The translations under genes were made by a program, and so were the position numbers. A stretch of DNA of 64,000 nt from an uncultured Porphyromonadaceae bacterium (GTDB lineage Bacteria > Bacteroidota > Bacteroidia > Bacteroidales > Muribaculaceae): the NCBI GenBank assembly GCA_947643165.1, contig CANRVB010000001.1, positions 186,001 to 250,000 of the forward strand. Reading direction: 5' to 3'. This document shows, piece after piece, positions 60,419 to 64,000 of this stretch; the stretch's first letter is position 1; the number at the start of each line of letters is the position of its first letter. The notes under the pieces are model-generated. The model saw only the letters and a list, made by a program, of their open reading frames with translations, searched no databases and had not been told where the DNA came from.

Positions 60419-61435
60419 ATGCCAAGCAACTACCGCACCATAATCATAGCCGAGGCCGGAGTGAACCACAACGGATCGCTCGAACTGGCACGCCGCATGG
60501 TCAGGGAGGCCGCCCGCGCAGGAGCCGACTATGTGAAATTTCAGACCGCTGTGCCAGAACTGGTGATAAGCAGCATAGCCCCGAAAGCAAAGTATCAGGA
60601 GGAGACCACAGGCAATGAGGAAAGCCAGCTTGAAATGTGCAAGGCGATACACCTGCCGCTGTCGGATTACGCCGGGCTTGCCGAGTTATGCCGCAGCGAG
60701 GGCATAGGGTTCATGAGCACACCCTTCGACCTGGTAAGCATAGACACGCTGATACCGCTCGAAATGGATTACTGGAAGATACCCAGCGGCGAGATAACCA
60801 ACCTTCCGTATCTACGCAAGATAGGCTCACTCGGCGGAAAGGTAATAATGTCGACAGGAATGTCGACATTGAGCGAGGTGGCCAAGGCGGTTGACATACT
60901 TGAAGCTGCAGGCACCAGCCGCCGCAACATTTCGCTGCTCCACTGCACCACCCAATATCCTACGCCTTACTGCGATGTGAATCTAAGGGCCATGAACGCC
61001 CTGCGCTCACTGGGGTGCGGACGGATAGGCTACAGCGACCATACGACGGGAATAACCATACCTATCGCCGCTACGGCAATGGGTGCAACTATAATAGAGA
61101 AGCATTTCACACTCGACAAAAATATGGCCGGACCGGATCACCGGGCATCGCTCGATCCGGAAGAACTGCGAGAGATGGTCAAGGCCATACGCCAGACAGA
61201 GGAAGCCATGGGTAGCCCAATAAAAAAGGTGGCGGCAAGCGAGGCCGACAATATCGAGATAGCAAGAAAAAGCATAGTGGCATCGCGCAATATCCGCAAG
61301 GGAGAACTACTCACGGAGGAAAACATGACCGTGAAACGTCCCGGGGGTGGCATATCGCCGATGCGCTGGGATGAGATAGAAGGCACCCGCGCCGTAGCCG
61401 ACTTCGCATACGACTCCCTGATATATACAGACTGA
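60419..61435 (+). CDS. Nonulosonic acid synthase (NeuB/LegI family)
   Basis: The 338-residue enzyme condenses a six-carbon amino sugar with phosphoenolpyruvate to a nine-carbon acid. The NeuB barrel (about 1-275) shows IIAEAGVNHNGSLELARRMV, YVKFQTAVPE, IGFMSTPFD, KIPSGEITNLPYL, MSTGMSTLSEV, LLHCTTQYPTPY, IGYSDHT and EKHFTLDKNMAGPDH. The C-terminal SAF antifreeze-like domain (about 283-338) has SIVASRNIRKGELLTEENM. Sialate, legionaminate and pseudaminate synthases share this layout; the LegB-like neighbour favours a legionaminate-type product. No CMP-sugar synthetase gene (neuA/legF) lies in the window. It is 18 nt before rpoN. Confidence 0.9.
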   Translation: MPSNYRTIIIAEAGVNHNGSLELARRMVREAARAGADYVKFQTAVPELVISSIAPKAKYQEETTGNEESQLEMCKAIHLPLSDYAGLAELCRSEGIGFMSTPFDLVSIDTLIPLEMDYWKIPSGEITNLPYLRKIGSLGGKVIMSTGMSTLSEVAKAVDILEAAGTSRRNISLLHCTTQYPTPYCDVNLRAMNALRSLGCGRIGYSDHTTGITIPIAATAMGATIIEKHFTLDKNMAGPDHRASLDPEELREMVKAIRQTEEAMGSPIKKVAASEADNIEIARKSIVASRNIRKGELLTEENMTVKRPGGGISPMRWDEIEGTRAVADFAYDSLIYTD

Positions 61436-61453
61436 CCCAAACCAAGGATCGAG

Positions 61454-62890
61454 ATGGCAGAGAAGCAGACACTAAACATGAACCAGGAGCAGCGGTTGCA
61501 GCAAAAACTGTCGCCGCTACAGGTTCAGTATGCGCGTCTGCTGGAGATGACTTCGCCAGAGATGGAGGAGGAAGTGAGGAGACAGCTGGATGACAATCCG
61601 GCTCTTGAAGTTGATCCGGACATGAATGACAACGGCACGGACCAGACTTCTACGGGTAGCGACACATATAATAACCATAATCATGATGTGTCGGACTACT
61701 ATCATGACATAGCATCGCGAAGCGGCTCGGCCGCCGAATGGAGCAATTATGATTCAGGCGAACCGGAGTCGCTGACAGAATACCTTGACCGCCAGATAGC
61801 GGAACTAAACCTTTCGGGTCGTGAGGACGCCATAATCCACCTGATAACCGGCAATATAGACGGCAACGGATACATGACCCGATCGATAGCGGGAATATCG
61901 GATGACGCAGCCATGCAGCTCGGCATTGACACCACACCCGATGAGGTGAACGGACTATGGCAGAGGGTGAGGGCACTCGACCCGGCAGGTGTCGGCGCCG
62001 TTGACCTGCGTGACTGTCTGCTATTGCAGCTTGACCGTCGCAAAGCAGACGTGGCCGTGAAAACCGCCCGCGAGATGATAGCCCACTATTTCGACCTGTT
62101 CGCTCACAAGCGCTATGACAGGCTGATGGCCGAGATGGAGATCGACAGCAAAGCTCTGTCGGAAGCCATAGAGGTAGTGCGGACACTGCACCCCAAACCG
62201 GGCACACTGGTGGGAGGCAACCCGATGGATGACCTCCAGACTCAGGTGACTCCGGACTTCATAGTAGACACCGACGGCACGGAGATAACCTTGACAATGC
62301 CCAACACCCTACCCTCGCTGAAGATAGAGGAGAGTTTTGATATAAGCGACGTACAGTTGCCGGCAAAAGGGGCATCGTCGAGAGAGCGAGAGGCGATATC
62401 GTTCATCAAGTCGAAGCATGACGAGGCAGCCGGATTCATAAGGGCAATAAAAATGCGCCGGCAGACATTGTATGACATGATGCGGGCCATAGTGTCCCTT
62501 CAACCGGAATTCTTCATGTCGGGAGGCGACACGTCATGCCTTCGCCCGATGATACTACGCGATGTATCTGACGCCACAGGCTACGACGTATCGGTGATAT
62601 CGCGTGCAGCGGCCGGTAAATATGTAGCTACGCGCAACGGTCTATTCTCGCTGAAAAGCCTGTTTAACGAACGTTCGGGCGGCCCGGAAGCCGATGCGTC
62701 GGCAGCCCAGGTATTGTCGGCCCTACGTGAGCTGATATCGGAAGAGGATCCATCGTCGCCAATGAGCGATGACGCTCTCGTAAACGCACTACGCACCAAA
62801 GGATTTGACATAGCACGCCGTACTGTGGCCAAGTACAGAGACCGCGCCGGAATACCGGTGGCACGGCTGCGCCGTCGATTACAATCATAA
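61454..62890 (+). CDS. rpoN: RNA polymerase sigma-54 factor
   Basis: The 478-residue protein has the sigma-54 domains: a Gln-rich region I (about 1-45, MNQEQRLQQKLSPLQVQYARLL), an acidic region II (about 46-110), the core-binding domain, and the C-terminal DNA-binding domain ending in the RpoN box ARRTVAKYRD (454-463). It needs AAA+ activators, none of which are in the window. Most unusual is its place inside the operon for nonulosonate-type synthesis, 18 nt after the NeuB-like gene and 11 nt before the PAP2-like gene. No separate promoter is visible, so its level may follow that of the sugar genes. Confidence 0.96.
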   Translation: MAEKQTLNMNQEQRLQQKLSPLQVQYARLLEMTSPEMEEEVRRQLDDNPALEVDPDMNDNGTDQTSTGSDTYNNHNHDVSDYYHDIASRSGSAAEWSNYDSGEPESLTEYLDRQIAELNLSGREDAIIHLITGNIDGNGYMTRSIAGISDDAAMQLGIDTTPDEVNGLWQRVRALDPAGVGAVDLRDCLLLQLDRRKADVAVKTAREMIAHYFDLFAHKRYDRLMAEMEIDSKALSEAIEVVRTLHPKPGTLVGGNPMDDLQTQVTPDFIVDTDGTEITLTMPNTLPSLKIEESFDISDVQLPAKGASSREREAISFIKSKHDEAAGFIRAIKMRRQTLYDMMRAIVSLQPEFFMSGGDTSCLRPMILRDVSDATGYDVSVISRAAAGKYVATRNGLFSLKSLFNERSGGPEADASAAQVLSALRELISEEDPSSPMSDDALVNALRTKGFDIARRTVAKYRDRAGIPVARLRRRLQS

Positions 62891-62901
62891 TACTTACCAT
62901 A

Positions 62902-63570
62902 ATGTCAGAACAGGAAATCCCGGAGACACAAAGGCACTACAGTGCAACAGACCGCATCATAGTCAATGCGGCTCATTTCATATCGTTCATATTCAGTCCG
63001 CTGCTGATACCATTATACGTGATGTGTCTGGCATGTTACCTGTCGTATATGGCAGTGCTACCATTCGGAACACTGGTCAAAGTGACACTGACAGTATTTG
63101 CGCTGACATGCCTGTTCCCACTCATATCGATAGGAGTGCTCTACAAGACCGGCAAGGTGAGCGACCCAGGGCTAAACAACCGCAACGAGCGCACCATACC
63201 GTTCATAATAAGCGCGGTGAGCTACATATTGTGCTTCATATATCTCCGGATGCTCAATGCGCCCTACTGGCTGACCAACTTCAGCGCCGCCGGTCTGGCC
63301 ATAGCCATAACCGCGTGTCTGATAAACCTGAAATGGAAGATCTCGATACACCTGGCGGCCATGGGCGGCCTGACAGGGTTCATATTGAGACTGATGGTGT
63401 CGGGACAAACGCTCCGGCCGACATTCTACTGGCTGCTGGCGGCCATAGTAGCCACAGGACTTACGGGGACGTCGCGCCTGATACTTGAACGCCATACGCC
63501 GAGTCAAGTAGGAGCCGGTGTCGTTGCCGGAGTATTGCTGACGTATTTCATAACGGGCATAAATTTATGA
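62902..63570 (+). CDS. PAP2-like integral membrane protein
   Basis: The 222-residue protein has about six hydrophobic helices. The C-terminal part TSRLILERHTPSQVGAGVVA resembles the third motif (SR-x5-H) of PAP2-type phosphatases, but the first two motifs (KxxxxxxRP and PSGH) are not clear, so catalytic competence is doubtful. The N-terminus (about 1-28) is polar and cytoplasmic. It follows rpoN by 11 nt and ends the operon. I recall similar PAP2-like genes next to rpoN in other Bacteroidales. A role on lipid-linked phosphates is possible but unsupported. Confidence 0.65.
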   Translation: MSEQEIPETQRHYSATDRIIVNAAHFISFIFSPLLIPLYVMCLACYLSYMAVLPFGTLVKVTLTVFALTCLFPLISIGVLYKTGKVSDPGLNNRNERTIPFIISAVSYILCFIYLRMLNAPYWLTNFSAAGLAIAITACLINLKWKISIHLAAMGGLTGFILRLMVSGQTLRPTFYWLLAAIVATGLTGTSRLILERHTPSQVGAGVVAGVLLTYFITGINL

Positions 63571-63585
63571 GGCAAAGACTTTGCC
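63571..63585. promoter_or_regulatory. Inverted repeat at the rpsF -33 region
   Basis: GGCAAAG (63571-63577), A, CTTTGCC (63579-63585): a perfect 7-bp inverted repeat that overlaps the -33 TTTG of rpsF and directly follows the stop of the PAP2-like gene. It could be an operator or chance. Confidence 0.4.
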
Positions 63586-63610
63586 AGTAAGAAAAAAAGC
63601 GCTACCTTTG
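63580..63610 (+). promoter_or_regulatory. Promoter of rpsF
   Basis: TTTG (63580-63583), a 19-bp spacer and TACCTTTG (63603-63610): an exact match to the Bacteroidetes housekeeping promoter, 68 nt upstream of the start. Confidence 0.8.
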
Positions 63611-63678
63611 CGGCGATTTTGTGGACAACCACGTCCACAAAGCAACCAATCAATATATAACACGCTTAAAATAAAAGC

Positions 63679-64000
63679 ATGAAGTACGAAACCGTTTTCA
63701 TTTTAACTCCCGTTTTGTCTGATGCCCAGACAAAGGAAGCGGTAGAAAAGTTCTCGAAGGTGCTTACCGACAATGGCGCCACCATCGTCAACACCGAGGA
63801 CTGGGGCCTTCGCAAGCTCGCCTACCCCATCCAGAAGAAGTCAACAGGCTTCTACAACCTGATCGAATTTGACGGCGACCCGACACTGGTCAAGAAGCTG
63901 GAGACAGCATTCCGTCGTGACGAGCGCGTAGTTCGTTTCCTCGTCTTCCGTCTGGACAAGTATGCAGCCGAATACGCAGCAAAGCGCCGCACCCTGCACG
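63679..64000 (+). CDS. rpsF: 30S ribosomal protein S6 (3' end beyond the window)
   Basis: The frame opens at ATG 63679 and runs to the window edge without a stop (107 codons). It reads [20 protein letters not shown], then the S6 core [40 protein letters not shown] and [17 protein letters not shown]6 binds 16S rRNA with S18 in the platform of the 30S subunit. Only a short C-terminal tail should be missing. Codon use is of the highly expressed type. By analogy with other Bacteroidales, rpsR and rplI are expected next. Confidence 0.97.
   Translation, partial: MKYETVFILTPVLSDAQTKEAVEKFSKVLTDNGATIVNTEDWGLRKLAYPIQKKSTGFYNLIEFDGDPTLVKKLETAFRRDERVVRFLVFRLDKYAAEYAAKRRTLH

Overview
The window reads as chromosomal DNA from a member of the Bacteroidota, order Bacteroidales, most likely a gut lineage such as Muribaculaceae or a near relative. 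The evidence is three SusC/RagA-type TonB-dependent receptors, two SusD proteins, SusE/SusF-like lipoproteins, a BamA-Skp-Skp-MurI cluster, a large-type IspG, and more than a dozen promoters matching the Bacteroidetes -7 element TAnnTTTG. Family assignment is inference. I see no rRNA, tRNA, CRISPR array, insertion sequence or prophage.

Layout. 1-3740: the tail of an upstream gene, then a five-gene operon made of an ECF sigma factor, a small membrane protein that looks like its anti-sigma factor, a secreted protein and two outer-membrane barrel proteins, behind a likely self-activated ECF promoter. 3808-12927: mostly housekeeping genes (FocA-like transporter, class II aldolase, Xer recombinase, hibernation factor, S1, patatin, a cytoplasmic GH13 enzyme, PRPP synthetase). 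13222-20458: a Sus-type alpha-glucan uptake operon in the order susC-susD-susE-susF with no enzyme or regulator of its own. 20847-23537: a DUF4836-like lipoprotein divergent from an aminotransferase, followed by a 30-bp tandem repeat. 23789-34206: a second SusC/SusD pair, and a third receptor paired with an OB-fold-like lipoprotein. 34375-37985: a DJ-1 family protein, glutamyl-tRNA synthetase and KDO transferase. 37960-52146: a long minus-strand series for envelope and cofactor synthesis (purE-ispG-ribD, DUF6242-DUF6089-uppS-bamA-skp-skp-murI, metallopeptidase-prmC-recX-comF). 52235-58010: a small secreted protein, a stand-alone ECF sigma factor, a Ca/Na antiporter and a large outer-membrane barrel. 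58447-63570: a tight operon of a LegB-like dehydratase, an ATP-grasp enzyme, a NeuB/LegI-like synthase, rpoN and a PAP2-like membrane protein. The window ends inside rpsF.

Functional themes. Much of the region concerns the outer membrane: building it (BamA, Skp, UppS, KdtA), importing through it (three receptor systems) and sensing it (the sigma/anti-sigma operon). The points most worth following are the LegB/ATP-grasp/NeuB module joined to rpoN, a 19-nt motif found at the same distance upstream of two promoters 20 kb apart (one driving a receptor gene, the other only a 36-codon orphan frame), and the ECF operon with its apparent autoregulatory promoter.
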